The translations under genes and the position numbers were made by a program. From positions 310,001-374,000 of the forward strand of contig NZ_SCHL01000001.1 of assembly GCF_004099695.1 (NCBI RefSeq): 64,000 bases of DNA, read 5' to 3'. This document shows, in pieces, positions 9,174 through 17,610 of the stretch (within the stretch, counting starts at the first letter, position 1; the number at the start of each line of letters is the position of its first letter). The stretch is from Methanosarcina sp. MSH10X1 (GTDB lineage Archaea; Halobacteriota; Methanosarcinia; Methanosarcinales; Methanosarcinaceae). Under the pieces are notes generated by a model. The model saw nothing but the letters and a program-made list of their open reading frames with translations, did not search any database and was not told the DNA's origin.

Positions 9174-9540
9174 CTCCCAGAAAACCCCTTTTAAAATTGT
9201 TTATTGTAATCTAAAAAGTGCGGCAATACATTTAAACTTTCATATCAAGGTTGGAAATACCGGGAAAAAACAGGACATTCCCGATAGAATTCAATCCCCC
9301 AGTTGCAGATTAATACTCCAGATGTATTTAAGCATTAATGACAGAAATGAGTTTCCACTAGATGAAAGTTAGAAAAAGGTTTATTCCTTAAAAATTAGGT
9401 AACTTTCTTTAGAAGCGAGGGACAATAAATAATAAATGTATCCAATTGATATTTATAGAGGGACGGCTAAAGTAAGCTTCAGTTCTTTCTGGAACCACCT
9501 GCAAGTTTGATTTTGAGCTTGATTCCGGATTTTAGCTTTT
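9174..9540. promoter_or_regulatory. Promoter region of the PEP synthase gene
   Basis: These 367 bases lie between the end of guaD and the start of ppsA, both on the minus strand. No gene is seen. A long AT-rich block at about 9380-9460 and TATA-like sequence near 9210-9240 (read on the minus strand) are candidates for the ppsA promoter. Confidence 0.35.
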
Positions 9541-10014
9541 TCAATACTCGACCTTATTCTCAGATTCTTCCCACGCCTTAAAAGCCTTCAGTGCCTCTTC
9601 CCTTAAAAGCTGCCGGAACTCTATATTCCGCTCCTGAAGAGGGCGTGAAATTTCTTTATAGATTAGAGAGTCCGCAAAGCCGATATTTTGAGCATCGGAC
9701 GTGGTATTGGCAAAGACAACTTTGTCAATCCTGGCCCAGTAGATGGCTCCAAGGCACATCGGGCAGGGCTCGCAGGTAGAATAGATAGTGCAGCCGCTGA
9801 GATCAAAAGTCTCAAGTTTCCGGGCTGCATCTCTTATTACATTGATCTCGGCATGAGCTGTAGGGTCATTAAGTGCAGTAACCAGATTACAGCTCTCTGC
9901 AAGGATTTCCCCTTTTCTGACGACTACTGCCCCAAAAGGGCCTCCTCCTTTTTTCACATTGTCAAGGGAAAGTTCGATTGCCCGCCTCATAAATAAAAAA
10001 TCACTATCTGACAT
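9541..10014 (-). CDS. guaD: Guanine deaminase-like cytidine deaminase-fold enzyme
   Basis: A 157-residue zinc deaminase. The zinc ligands and catalytic acid are HAE (H54, E56) and PCPMC (C84, C87). It closely follows the Bacillus subtilis guanine deaminase pattern in length and motifs: RRAIELS, GGGPFGAVVV, DPTAHAEINVIR, TCEPCPMCLGAIYWAR and FADSLIYKEI. It should convert guanine to xanthine and ammonia in purine salvage or nitrogen scavenging. A related tRNA adenosine deaminase role is less likely given the C-terminal signature. The ribosome site GGGAGG lies six bases before ATG 10014. It is divergent from the DUF5661 gene. Confidence 0.85.
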   Translation of the reverse strand: MSDSDFLFMRRAIELSLDNVKKGGGPFGAVVVRKGEILAESCNLVTALNDPTAHAEINVIRDAARKLETFDLSGCTIYSTCEPCPMCLGAIYWARIDKVVFANTTSDAQNIGFADSLIYKEISRPLQERNIEFRQLLREEALKAFKAWEESENKVEY

Positions 10015-10186
10015 TTTTGCCTCCCTTCTGGTCTGATTTGCATTTATTCAAGGCTCTTTTTTCGAGATTTTTTTATTGGTTCTTTTTATTCTAGGGTCTT
10101 CTATTCAAAACTGCAATTCATCTTTTCGAACTAAAGTAATAACTATATAGCCGAGCTTTATCAGGAAAACCCTTAAGTACAGATCT

Positions 10187-10240
10187 ATTAAACAATAGTT
10201 AAGCAATTATTAAACAATTGTCAAAGATTAAATAATAGTT
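10187..10240. repeat. Three direct repeats (14-mer) before the DUF5661 gene
   Basis: Three near-identical 14-mers, ATTAAACAATAGTT (10187-10200), ATTAAACAATTGTC (10209-10222) and ATTAAATAATAGTT (10227-10240), run up to the ribosome site of the next gene. They lie between the divergent guaD and DUF5661 genes and could be an operator, or could simply reflect AT-rich promoter DNA. Confidence 0.5.
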
Positions 10241-10243
10241 GGA

Positions 10244-10522
10244 GTGATAGTTCTGGCAAAAGAGCGATTTACGGCTGAAGAGGCAAAAGAAGTTGGGGAA
10301 CAGCTCGGAATAAAATGGGATAAGTTTGATGTAGACCAGTTCCGCAGAGGCATGGATGTTGAACTAGAACATGGAACCCGCGACCCCTGGACAAACGTTA
10401 CTGACGATGACCCCATAATGACAGGAAAAATCGCCCTGGCTCATCTGAACGAGTTTCCGGATTACTATGACAGGCTGGAAGAAATGGAAGAAGAAGCCGA
10501 GGAATTCTGGGAAAAGAAATAA
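10244..10522 (+). CDS. DUF5661 family small acidic protein
   Basis: A protein of 89 to 92 residues resembling the DUF5661 family: FTAEEAKEVGEQLGIKWDKFDVDQFRRGMDVELEHGT, here noted by its parts FTAEEAKEVG and VDQFRRGMDVELEHG. The C-terminus is a highly acidic helix. No function is known for the family; the His/Glu-rich core hints at a metal or partner site, which is inference. Two starts are possible: GTG at 10244, or CTG at 10253, which lies five bases after GGAGTGAT. The CTG option gives an N-terminus LAKERF that fits the family better. A T-rich terminator follows. Confidence 0.75.
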   Translation: MIVLAKERFTAEEAKEVGEQLGIKWDKFDVDQFRRGMDVELEHGTRDPWTNVTDDDPIMTGKIALAHLNEFPDYYDRLEEMEEEAEEFWEKK

Positions 10523-10530
10523 ATACTGAG

Positions 10531-10592
10531 TTTTATTAGTAGTTTTTTATTTTTATTTTTGTTTTTAGTTTTAGTTTTAGTTTTAGTTTTCC
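10531..10592 (+). terminator. T-rich terminator with TTTTAG tandem repeats
   Basis: Eight bases after the DUF5661 stop the plus strand becomes almost pure T with tandem units of TTTTAG (about 10560-10590). Archaeal intrinsic termination uses such U-tracts without a hairpin, so this is a good terminator for the DUF5661 transcript. Confidence 0.6.
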
Positions 10593-10739
10593 ATGATTAT
10601 ATTTAGGGCAGATCCTAAAAATTAAAAAGTAGAAATTATATTTGAGTTTATGTCTCTTCATAAGACTGATGATACTTTAAATCATAGAATATATCTTCTT
10701 CAACAAAAACTGCATACATGAATCCTTGTTTGTGTTCGT

Positions 10740-11195
10740 ATGGAGAAAACAAAGACAAAGAAATTGGTTCAATCAGTAATTGTACCATTGCTTGTATCTG
10801 CATTGATTCATATATTTTCGCTGTCTGTCTTTACCTATGAAATTTTCAGCACACTGCCAGAGCTATTTGGAATTCTTGTTGTGCTGATCAGCATATTTAC
10901 ATACCCTGTGGCTCCTATTTTTTATGGATTGAAAACGGAAAATCGGATAGGGTCTGTTATGATTGGAACAGTGCCGATACTGTGTTTGTTTTATGAACTG
11001 CATCTAAATTCATTTATTGCTGGAGATATTCCAGAAACAGAACGAATTGTCGATATTTTTACTTATTTTGGAAGTTTGACAACGGTTGGTGGGCTGGAAG
11101 GGTATTATGCATCAAAAGAAAAGATTGATTCTCTTATCATTGCAGTGGTTTTTATGATATCCTGGATTAGCATATTTTTGAGCGGATTAGATTAA
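10740..11195 (+). CDS. Hypothetical four-helix membrane protein
   Basis: A 151-residue protein I do not recognise. It has about four hydrophobic segments: residues 10-32, 40-62, 72-88 and 130-148. The third is followed by a short acidic loop (AGDIPETER). No catalytic motif is seen. There is no obvious ribosome site before ATG 10740; TATA-like DNA (GAATATATC) lies about 50 bases upstream. Codon use is more AT-rich than in its neighbours, so it may be a recent acquisition. Confidence 0.6.
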   Translation: MEKTKTKKLVQSVIVPLLVSALIHIFSLSVFTYEIFSTLPELFGILVVLISIFTYPVAPIFYGLKTENRIGSVMIGTVPILCLFYELHLNSFIAGDIPETERIVDIFTYFGSLTTVGGLEGYYASKEKIDSLIIAVVFMISWISIFLSGLD

Positions 11196-11333
11196 AAATA
11201 CTTTTTTTATAAAAAGAATGAGAATATGAACTTGTATAGTCCGTAAATATAGTTTGCAGATTTTAAAACTACCCTCCAGTAAGCCTTACCTCACTATATC
11301 TTCATATATCAGCTTGTGCCATAGCCACAGCAT

Positions 11334-12098
11334 ATGGTGAGCTACAAAGCCCTTGTAAAAGATGTGATCAAAAAAGCTGACGTGCTTCTCGAAGTAATTG
11401 ATGCCAGGTTTCCCGAAGAAACGCGGAACAGCGAGGTCGAGCGTGAAATTATCCGCTTAAATAAGCCATTTATTATAGTAATTAACAAATCGGATCTCGT
11501 ATCAAGGGAAAAACTTGAAAAGACCAAATCCCGCCTTTCGAAACTTGCACCTGTAATTTTCGTTTCCAGCAAGGACAGGTCAGGAACCACAATGCTGAGG
11601 CACCAGATCCTTGCATCTGCAGCTATGAAAGGGCAGGATATTCTTGTAGGCACCCTCGGCTATCCTAATGTAGGTAAATCTTCGGTAATTAACGGCGTCA
11701 CAGGTCGGCACAGGGCAAGCACATCTCCTGTATCAGGTCACACAAAAGGCGTCCAGCATGTTGATGCAGGCTCACGCATCATGTTCATAGATACACCGGG
11801 TGTAATTCCTTTTGATGAAAAAGATGAGTATCTCCAGGGCCTGCTCGGAATAAAGGATACTACCCACCTTAAGGACATGATCGGAGTCGCCCTGAAAATA
11901 ATCGAAAAAATGCTTGCCGAAAATAAAACAGCCCTTGAAGCCTTCTACAATGTTACAATCGAAGACGAAAGTTCTTACGATGTACTTGAACTCATAGGCA
12001 GACAGTGTAATTTCCTGCAAAAGAAAGGCGAAGTGGACGAAGCAAGAACCGCTACCAGAATAATCAATGACTGGCAAAACGGGCTGCTCCTGATTTAA
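11334..12098 (+). CDS. Circularly permuted GTPase (YlqF/RbgA-YawG type)
   Basis: A 254-residue GTPase whose motifs come in permuted order: G4 NKSD (51-54), G5 SSKD (about 78-81), G1 GYPNVGKSS (109-117), then G3 DTPG (153-156). This order defines the YlqF/YawG group, whose members assist ribosomal large-subunit assembly; the archaeal member is related to MJ1464. The C-terminal domain (about 175-254) includes an RNA-binding-like region. It probably acts in ribosome maturation. It appears monocistronic with TATA-like DNA at about 11295-11310. Confidence 0.88.
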   Translation: MVSYKALVKDVIKKADVLLEVIDARFPEETRNSEVEREIIRLNKPFIIVINKSDLVSREKLEKTKSRLSKLAPVIFVSSKDRSGTTMLRHQILASAAMKGQDILVGTLGYPNVGKSSVINGVTGRHRASTSPVSGHTKGVQHVDAGSRIMFIDTPGVIPFDEKDEYLQGLLGIKDTTHLKDMIGVALKIIEKMLAENKTALEAFYNVTIEDESSYDVLELIGRQCNFLQKKGEVDEARTATRIINDWQNGLLLI

Positions 12099-12215
12099 CC
12101 GTAGTCTACTTTTATAATATATCCCTTTCAATGTCTTCTCTTACGATGTCTATAAAAACATTGCAGGATATATAAAGTAACACATTTTCACTATTACCAG
12201 AACTATTTATGAAGT

Positions 12216-12245
12216 ATTACTACCTGTAGCATTACTACCTGTAGC
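12216..12245 (+). repeat. 15-bp direct tandem repeat
   Basis: The 15-mer ATTACTACCTGTAGC occurs twice back to back (12216-12230 and 12231-12245), directly before the ribosome site of a short coiled-coil frame. It contains the partial dyad CTACCTGTAG. Confidence 0.7.
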
Positions 12246-12257
12246 GGAGATGAAATT

Positions 12258-12413
12258 CTGACAGCTGACCAGGAAATTCTTGCTAGAATCGAGGAAATCG
12301 AAAAGAGAATGGAAAGGATGGAAGCTTCACTCGAAAACATTCACAACATCCTGAAAAAAGTCGAGCAAAATACCTATTTCGGATGCTATATGCCAGAAGG
12401 GAAACTGGAGTAA
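12258..12413 (+). CDS. Possible small coiled-coil protein with CTG start
   Basis: A 51-residue frame rich in heptad patterns (ILARIEEIEKRMERMEASL, then IHNILKKVEQ), ending FGCYMPEGKLE. It looks coding, yet no ATG, GTG or TTG lies between the upstream stop (12210) and residue 18. A GGAG(ATGA) ribosome site at 12246-12253 points to CTG 12258 (or ATT 12255) as start. Alternatives are an internal ATG start giving about 34 residues, or a decayed gene. The short coiled coil suggests an oligomerising partner protein. Confidence is limited by the start problem. Confidence 0.45.
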   Translation: MTADQEILARIEEIEKRMERMEASLENIHNILKKVEQNTYFGCYMPEGKLE

Positions 12414-12544
12414 AAATAGATAACCGGAAATATGTTTCAAGATTTTCCGGATCTTACTTTTTTGACGCTCCATTTGTTAATGTTTGAGGTTATTCCGGGA
12501 TAGCAAGGATAGTATCGTCATATCGTTCTATGCTGTGACGGTTC

Positions 12545-13048
12545 TCAATTGTTATCCCTGTTATGGATAATTTCATAGCTTACCTTTCCTCTGCCAATGC
12601 AGTCCCTGACAAGCTTTTCTCTCGGGGAAAGGGCTCCGGTTTTTCCGGTTTTAACCTCGACAAAAATCACCTTATTCATTTCTCCTTCCGAGAGGCCGTC
12701 AAAAACAATGAAATCGACAGGGGTGCCGAGGAAACGGGCATCTTTCGGGTTGTACTCGAAATCCGGAAAATAAGGGATGAGGTGTTCCGTAACCTTGCCC
12801 CGGATAACAGCTTCGCTCTTCTTTACGGCGTCCTGGCGGATTTTTTTTTCCTCGTCCATTTTCCAGGTCCTGAAGAGAGTCTCGGCTTTTTCGGAAACCT
12901 GGTGTTCCATCTCTCTTGCCTGCCAGGCTTCGAACATCTCCCTGGCACGGGACTCGCTTCGGCCTTTCAGGTCGATATATTTCAGGAGAAGGTAAGCAGC
13001 AAGCATGCCAAGTAAAAGGGCAAGGGTTGAAATTATCCAGTCGTCCAC
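12545..13048 (-). CDS. Membrane-anchored Holliday-junction-resolvase-related protein
   Basis: A 167-residue protein with an N-terminal transmembrane helix (about residues 4-24), a charged coiled coil (about 28-85) and a C-terminal domain of the 'endonuclease related to archaeal Holliday junction resolvase' family. That domain shows RFLGTPVDFIVFDGLSEGE followed by VIFVEVKTGKTG, so the restriction-fold core D...E-x-K (VDFIVFD; EVK) is present. Nuclease activity is plausible but not shown, and membrane anchoring argues against simple recombination duty. It is transcribed away from the ATPase-MscS pair. Confidence 0.8.
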   Translation of the reverse strand: MDDWIISTLALLLGMLAAYLLLKYIDLKGRSESRAREMFEAWQAREMEHQVSEKAETLFRTWKMDEEKKIRQDAVKKSEAVIRGKVTEHLIPYFPDFEYNPKDARFLGTPVDFIVFDGLSEGEMNKVIFVEVKTGKTGALSPREKLVRDCIGRGKVSYEIIHNRDNN

Positions 13049-13376
13049 GGTTATTTCTCCGGAAAAGGTCAGGGTATATGGAAGATTAGGGTATATAAAG
13101 GAATTAAATGAGAAATAAATTTCAAATAATAAATTTTAGACTCTATAAAATGGCCGCAATTATTTAAAACTTTTAGCAGGACTTTCTTTAGACCAGGATA
13201 AAATTTTGCAAATTATTCCGAATTCCAGAAAATCCTGCTGGCTCAAAGGTCCTTGCCCCCTGAATTAACCTGAATCCGGGAAATGCAGTGCCAGGTAAAC
13301 ACAGTCCCGATACGCATCATATCCCATGTATGCCATCTGTTAAGTATAATATAAGAAATATAAGATAGGGGATAGA
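13049..13376. promoter_or_regulatory. Divergent promoter region
   Basis: These 328 bases separate the minus-strand resolvase-like gene from the plus-strand ATPase. No gene is seen. TATA-like tracts lie at 13085-13140 (toward the minus gene) and at 13346-13362 (TATAATATAAGAAATAT, toward the plus gene). A purine-rich GATAGGGGATAGA precedes the GTG start at 13377. Confidence 0.4.
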
Positions 13377-14435
13377 GTGGGTATTCAGCAGAGCGGAGAC
13401 AGGGCTTTCAGCGAGATTCTCGGACTGCGGGACGAGATAGGAGATATCCAGTCAGCAATTGCTGACTTTGAAGTCGGAAAAAAAGTTAACGTAGCCATAA
13501 TAGCCGGGCTCCTCGGTGGCAAGACTACCCTGATTAATGAGATTGAGAAACTAAACTTAAACAGGGCTACAAGAATTACCTTTTCCGGGATTATCCGGGA
13601 TAAAGAAGAAATTTCGTTGCCAGAAGATACTATGAGGGTAGTACTTCTTGATAACTGTCATTTCCTCTACACAAGAAAGCCCGGCGGCTTTGATATACTC
13701 TATGAATTTCTGGATATGATTAGCTCTCAGGACAGGGTATTTGTCACTACCTGGAACCTTTACTCCTGGAAATACTTAAACGGAGCCTTCGAGATCGGGA
13801 AGTACTTTCCAGTGCAGATTCTGATTCCCTCTTTAGAAAAAGAAGGCATCAGGTCCCTTATCCTCAAAAGATACGAGGAAGGAGAGATAATATTTAATAA
13901 CGGTGGAGAGTCCGAAAAAGAACCTGTTATATATATAATACCATATCCGCTTGAACTGGCCTCGCTGGGGAGAAAAATCATCATACCGGTTCCGAAAATA
14001 AATATCCCATATTTAAAAAGGCGCTTCCTGAAAGAAGAAGAAAAAGGGAAGAAAAAAGAAGAAGAAACCGCTGAGTATCGAGTATTCGAGAAGATTCACC
14101 TGGAATCAAAAGGCAACCCTGGCGTTGCCGTGAAGGTCTGGGAACTTGGACTTCATTATCCTCATATAAGCCCTGAGAAAATAGGCCAGTTTTCGTATGA
14201 TATAAAACTCGAATATGACGAGGCTTTTATTCTTCACCTGATTCTCTCATATCAGGGCTTGAAAAAAGATGAAATCGCCGACATGATAGGCTCTACATTA
14301 AGAGTGAACGAAACCATTTTCCGGCTTTTAAATCAGGAACTAATTTTCAAACTTGAGGACGATTCTTTTCGCGTCAGACCTGAAGCCCTGCGCAGTGTCA
14401 TTGCATATCTGGAAAAGCTAAGGCTGGTGTGGTAA
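13377..14435 (+). CDS. Archaeal ATPase with C-terminal winged helix
   Basis: A 352-residue P-loop ATPase. Walker A is AGLLGGKT (43-50) and Walker B is VVLLDNCHFLY (about 88-98). A sensor-like stretch, VFVTTWNLYSW, follows, and a charged Lys/Glu insertion lies at about 218-235. The last 80 residues (KKDEIADMIGSTLRVNETIFRLL, in parts) look like a winged helix. The layout resembles archaeal STAND/ATPase-domain proteins that sense signals. Its TAA stop is immediately followed by the ATG of an MscS channel gene with no base between, so translation is probably coupled. I infer that it modulates or senses the channel. No close named family is recognised. Confidence 0.8.
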   Translation: MGIQQSGDRAFSEILGLRDEIGDIQSAIADFEVGKKVNVAIIAGLLGGKTTLINEIEKLNLNRATRITFSGIIRDKEEISLPEDTMRVVLLDNCHFLYTRKPGGFDILYEFLDMISSQDRVFVTTWNLYSWKYLNGAFEIGKYFPVQILIPSLEKEGIRSLILKRYEEGEIIFNNGGESEKEPVIYIIPYPLELASLGRKIIIPVPKINIPYLKRRFLKEEEKGKKKEEETAEYRVFEKIHLESKGNPGVAVKVWELGLHYPHISPEKIGQFSYDIKLEYDEAFILHLILSYQGLKKDEIADMIGSTLRVNETIFRLLNQELIFKLEDDSFRVRPEALRSVIAYLEKLRLVW

Positions 14436-15383
14436 ATGGTAGATGGGATAAATGGAGAGACAGGCAGGGAGCAGCTTCTGGAAGCTCTCAGATCCATAGA
14501 AATGCAAACTCTGATAGACCTGATTCTGATTGTCATTACTGCATACATACTTGGAAGAATCGTTACTGTCGTACTATCGAAACTCTCGGAAAATATGAGC
14601 CGGGAAGGCAGGATAAAAGTAAAAATGATAATTCCCGCTATAAGGTTTGTATTCTACGCTATTGCCTTTTACAATATCCTGATGGAAATATTCAGCATTT
14701 TCGGGCCTGAACTGTTTCTTCTGACAGGGCTTCTGGGGGCAGCCATAGGTTTCGGGGTAAAAGACCTTTTTGCGGATTTTATCGGGGGAATTGTAATTAC
14801 TTTTGAAAAACCATACCAGATAGGGGACAAGATCAATATCGGGAACTATTATGGTGAAGTAAGGGATATAGGGCTCAGGGCAACGAAACTGATTACACCT
14901 GACGATAATACTGTTACAGCTCCCAACAGCCTGATCTTCAATGAAGCCATTGCCAGCGGAAATTATGGAGTTTCGGAAATGATGGTGGTAATAGACCTGT
15001 ATATTGCAGGAGAGTCTGACGTCAAAACCGCAATGAGGATTCTGCGGGAAACTGTCGTAAGCTCAAAATATATTTATGTTTCCGAAAAAAGACCTGTTAT
15101 CCTGTTACATAAAGCCTTTCCTTTTTACACCAGATTAAGGGCTAAGGCTTATGTAAACGACCTCAGGGATGAATTTGAGTTTGAGTCCGATGTACATACA
15201 AAAGCCTGGATAGAATTCCAGAAAAAGAACATAAGGGCCCCGCAACTCCATATCCTGAATATTCCCCCGGTAGGGGATGAGTATGAGTCAGACCGCGCTA
15301 CCCGGAGAAATGTCGGATCAGACCAGAGGACCGGAACAGGCTCCGAATCAGATAGTGATTCCCGGAAAAGTTTCGAGCTTTGA
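14436..15383 (+). CDS. MscS-family mechanosensitive channel (ATPase-linked)
   Basis: A 315-residue small-conductance mechanosensitive channel. There are two N-terminal helices, then the pore helix and beta domain: GLLGAAIGFGVKDLFADFIGG, here seen from about 103 to 123, and FEKPYQIGDKINIG (about 128-141). The VTAPNSLIFNEAI motif (about 165-177) is the MscS beta-domain signature. The alpha/beta C-domain follows, then a hydrophilic tail rich in Ser, Asp and Arg. MscS channels release solutes on hypo-osmotic shock. The start codon abuts the ATPase stop, which implies co-translation. It converges on the DUF421 gene with four bases between stops. Confidence 0.92.
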   Translation: MVDGINGETGREQLLEALRSIEMQTLIDLILIVITAYILGRIVTVVLSKLSENMSREGRIKVKMIIPAIRFVFYAIAFYNILMEIFSIFGPELFLLTGLLGAAIGFGVKDLFADFIGGIVITFEKPYQIGDKINIGNYYGEVRDIGLRATKLITPDDNTVTAPNSLIFNEAIASGNYGVSEMMVVIDLYIAGESDVKTAMRILRETVVSSKYIYVSEKRPVILLHKAFPFYTRLRAKAYVNDLRDEFEFESDVHTKAWIEFQKKNIRAPQLHILNIPPVGDEYESDRATRRNVGSDQRTGTGSESDSDSRKSFEL

Positions 15384-15387
15384 TTTC

Positions 15388-15903
15388 TTAAACCTTTAGC
15401 CCGGCAATATCAACCTTTTTTGCTTCCTTTTCTGGCTTGCTTATAACTGAGAAGCTGCCATCGGTCTCAAGGACAACAGCCTCCACTTGTTCAAGGTTGG
15501 CGTATCCCTGATTCCTTACCGACTGTTCAATTTCGGTTTCGATAACTCTTGAGCGCTTCATTGAGTCCTCAAGGTATTCTCCATTATAATATACAAGGGA
15601 AGGCTCGCTTTTTATCATATTTTTTACAGCCTTAGATCTTACGGTTAACCATGAAACTACGTACTGCATGCCTATAAGGACTGCAAAACCCATTACTCCG
15701 TCTGCAAGTGAGATATTTTTGTTCAGAATAAATGACCCGAAAGTAGACCCAAGTGCAATCGTAACTACGAAATCAAAAGCATTAAGTTTGGAAAGTGTAC
15801 GGTTTCCGGACACCCGTAGTAAAATTACAAGCGAGATGTATCCCAGTATTCCAAGAATTAAAACCCTTCCAAGATCATTCCAGCTATTGAAAAATATCCC
15901 CAC
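15388..15903 (-). CDS. DUF421 (YetF-like) membrane protein
   Basis: A 171-residue protein with three N-terminal membrane helices and a cytosolic C-domain typical of DUF421/YetF. Signatures are RVSGNRTLSKLNAFDFVVTIALGS (seen in parts at about 30-53) and LVYYNGEYLEDSMKRSRV (about 103-120). Family members form membrane-linked oligomers; their biochemical role is unsettled. The start is GTG 15903 with ribosome site AAGGAG about ten bases upstream. It lies convergent to one MscS gene and 370 bases from another. Confidence 0.88.
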   Translation of the reverse strand: MGIFFNSWNDLGRVLILGILGYISLVILLRVSGNRTLSKLNAFDFVVTIALGSTFGSFILNKNISLADGVMGFAVLIGMQYVVSWLTVRSKAVKNMIKSEPSLVYYNGEYLEDSMKRSRVIETEIEQSVRNQGYANLEQVEAVVLETDGSFSVISKPEKEAKKVDIAGLKV

Positions 15904-16077
15904 AGCTACAGTCTCCTTTAAAACAAGTAAGTTTAAGGACGCCAGTTAAACTAATTATATCGCCTTATAATATAATATCTGTTATATTGAAATAAATAGA
16001 TTTTTTATTCACCTGCGTCTGTTTTATTGTTTCGGGCATGTTCAGGTTTAAAAAGAGATAAAAAAGCCTGATACGTT
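15904..16077. promoter_or_regulatory. Promoter region of the DUF421 gene
   Basis: An AT-rich stretch with TATA-like sequence at about 15958-16000 (ATTATATCGCCTTATAATATAAT). On the minus strand this fits the promoter of the DUF421 gene. No coding signal is seen. Confidence 0.4.
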
Positions 16078-16262
16078 AGGAGGAAAAAAGAAGGAAAGAA
16101 AAGGAAGGAAAAGGAAGAAAAAGGAAAGAAGAAGGGAAGAAGAAGGAAGATAAAGGAAAAAAAGGAAGATAAAGGAAAAAAAAGGAAAGAAAAGGAAGGA
16201 AAAGGAAGAAAAAGGAAAGAAGAAGGAAAGAAGAAGGGAAGAAGAAGGGAAGAAATAGAAGT
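16078..16262. repeat. 185-bp pure purine (GA) tract with 45-bp internal duplication
   Basis: The plus strand is nearly all G and A for about 185 bases. A 45-base segment is repeated exactly at 16091-16135 and 16182-16226, and smaller AAGGAAGATAAAGG units repeat between the copies. It lies just beyond the 3' end of the minus-strand MscS gene, where the transcript would be an unbroken pyrimidine run rich in U, which may help termination. Such tracts can also form triplex DNA. Confidence 0.85.
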
Positions 16263-16273
16263 AAATAGTTTTA

Positions 16274-17227
16274 TTATCCTTTATCCTGAGGATTCAGAAG
16301 ATCAATACCTACTGCAGTTCCTACCATGATATCCTCTTCTTTCTCAAAAGCTTCAAGAATACTTGAAATCAAAAGATGGCTGATTACTCTCCTTTTCCTT
16401 GGTTCAACCACATACCTTAGCCGCATCTCGATCCAGTTTTCCTCCATTTTCATAAAAAGTCTTCTCTGTACCTCGTAAGTGGTAAGGAAATACTGCTGCC
16501 CCATGAGCATGAGTTCTTTTCGCGCCAGGTCCTCAAACTCCCCTACAATCGGGCCTGCGACTTCAAGGGCGATTTCTTCGGCTTTTTTCCAGTTGCTGCC
16601 GTAAATCAGCAGAAACCGGGCTTCATCCCAGATAAAGGAGTAATCCCGCGTGTAATTCTTTATGGTCTTGGTGAGCACAAAACTATTAGGAATACTTAGG
16701 ATTCTGCCAGTATATTGATCGGCATCTATCCATTCCCGGATCTCCATAAGTGTCGTGCTCAAACTTCCTATATCCAGTACGTCACCAACGGTATCCTCCA
16801 CCTGAATCCTGTCTCCTGCTCTAAAGGGACGGGTTATAATCAGGAGAATTCCTCCGGCTATGTTTCTCAGAACATCCTGAAGTGCGATTGCAACCCCGGC
16901 GCTGAAAATCCCATAGGCAATAAATAGGGTGCTTGTCCTTTCTATCCAGATCGCAACAAGGGAAGCAATAGCAAGCACTGTGACAAGAATAGACACTGTT
17001 TTCCTCAGGGTATACCTGTCACGGGCAGCCGTAACTCTTCTCAAAATAAGGTTTCCGGCGACGGAATTCATTATCTGGGCTATAAGAATTACAATTAAAG
17101 AGATGAGGAGGGCGTCCAGCAGAGACCGATCCTCGAAGATATAAAACTCAGTCAGATACCGGATATATGCGATAAAAAGTATCAAGATCATCAAAATAAA
17201 AGTATTCAATCTCCTGATAATCCTCAT
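16274..17227 (-). CDS. MscS-family mechanosensitive channel (second)
   Basis: A 317-residue MscS-type channel. Membrane helices lie at about 9-27, 35-55, 75-95 and 100-125. The pore helix is seen in GIFSAGVAIALQDVLRNIAGG, and the beta domain in TRPFRAGDRIQVEDTVGDV and RILSIPNSFVLTKTI. The C-domain is longer than in the other MscS here and carries basic segments. It shares only family-level similarity with the 14436 channel, so this is not a recent duplicate. A TATA box 20-27 bases upstream of the ATG suggests a leaderless mRNA. Confidence 0.9.
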   Translation of the reverse strand: MRIIRRLNTFILMILILFIAYIRYLTEFYIFEDRSLLDALLISLIVILIAQIMNSVAGNLILRRVTAARDRYTLRKTVSILVTVLAIASLVAIWIERTSTLFIAYGIFSAGVAIALQDVLRNIAGGILLIITRPFRAGDRIQVEDTVGDVLDIGSLSTTLMEIREWIDADQYTGRILSIPNSFVLTKTIKNYTRDYSFIWDEARFLLIYGSNWKKAEEIALEVAGPIVGEFEDLARKELMLMGQQYFLTTYEVQRRLFMKMEENWIEMRLRYVVEPRKRRVISHLLISSILEAFEKEEDIMVGTAVGIDLLNPQDKG

Positions 17228-17246
17228 ACGGATAAATATAATGCTA

Positions 17247-17254
17247 TTTATATA
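17247..17254 (-). promoter_or_regulatory. TATA box of the second MscS gene (leaderless)
   Basis: On the minus strand TATATAAA is centred about 25 bases before ATG 17227. Archaeal transcription starts about 24-27 bases from the TATA centre, so the mRNA would begin at or next to the start codon. No ribosome site is visible. Confidence 0.55.
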
Positions 17255-17610
17255 TCAATATGGCAGACACGAAAAACGTTTTCCAGTGTTTGATTAAGTC
17301 AACATAGACCAAGCCTGGAGGACAGTTGCTGCTAAATATATTAGATAATTCTTGAAACTTCATAAATTTTAAAGTCAACCAGAGCTGCATGAAAAAATTA
17401 AGATTTTAAAAATAACAGAAACCTCTGAGGATACCCGATCGTTTCCAGACGCATAATACAGGGTGCAGGTAGAAAGCCAGTATATCCACTAACTACCTTT
17501 AAATACGATAAATAGAATTTTTGTTTTTCATTCTTCAAAGCATTACGGTACAGAAGTAACAGAAGCAGATCTCTAGAAAGTGACTGCAAGATAAATAAAA
17601 GAGAGATGAC
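17255..17610. promoter_or_regulatory. Intergenic region upstream of azlCD
   Basis: No gene is supported here. TATA-like sequence (TTTAAATACGATAAATAG, about 17499-17516) is a candidate azlC promoter. GAGAGATGAC immediately before ATG 17611 serves as ribosome site. Confidence 0.4.

Noticed and set aside
7606-9372. Long plus-strand frames opposite ppsA
   Set aside because: Shadows of a clearly conserved enzyme; composition follows its codon pattern.
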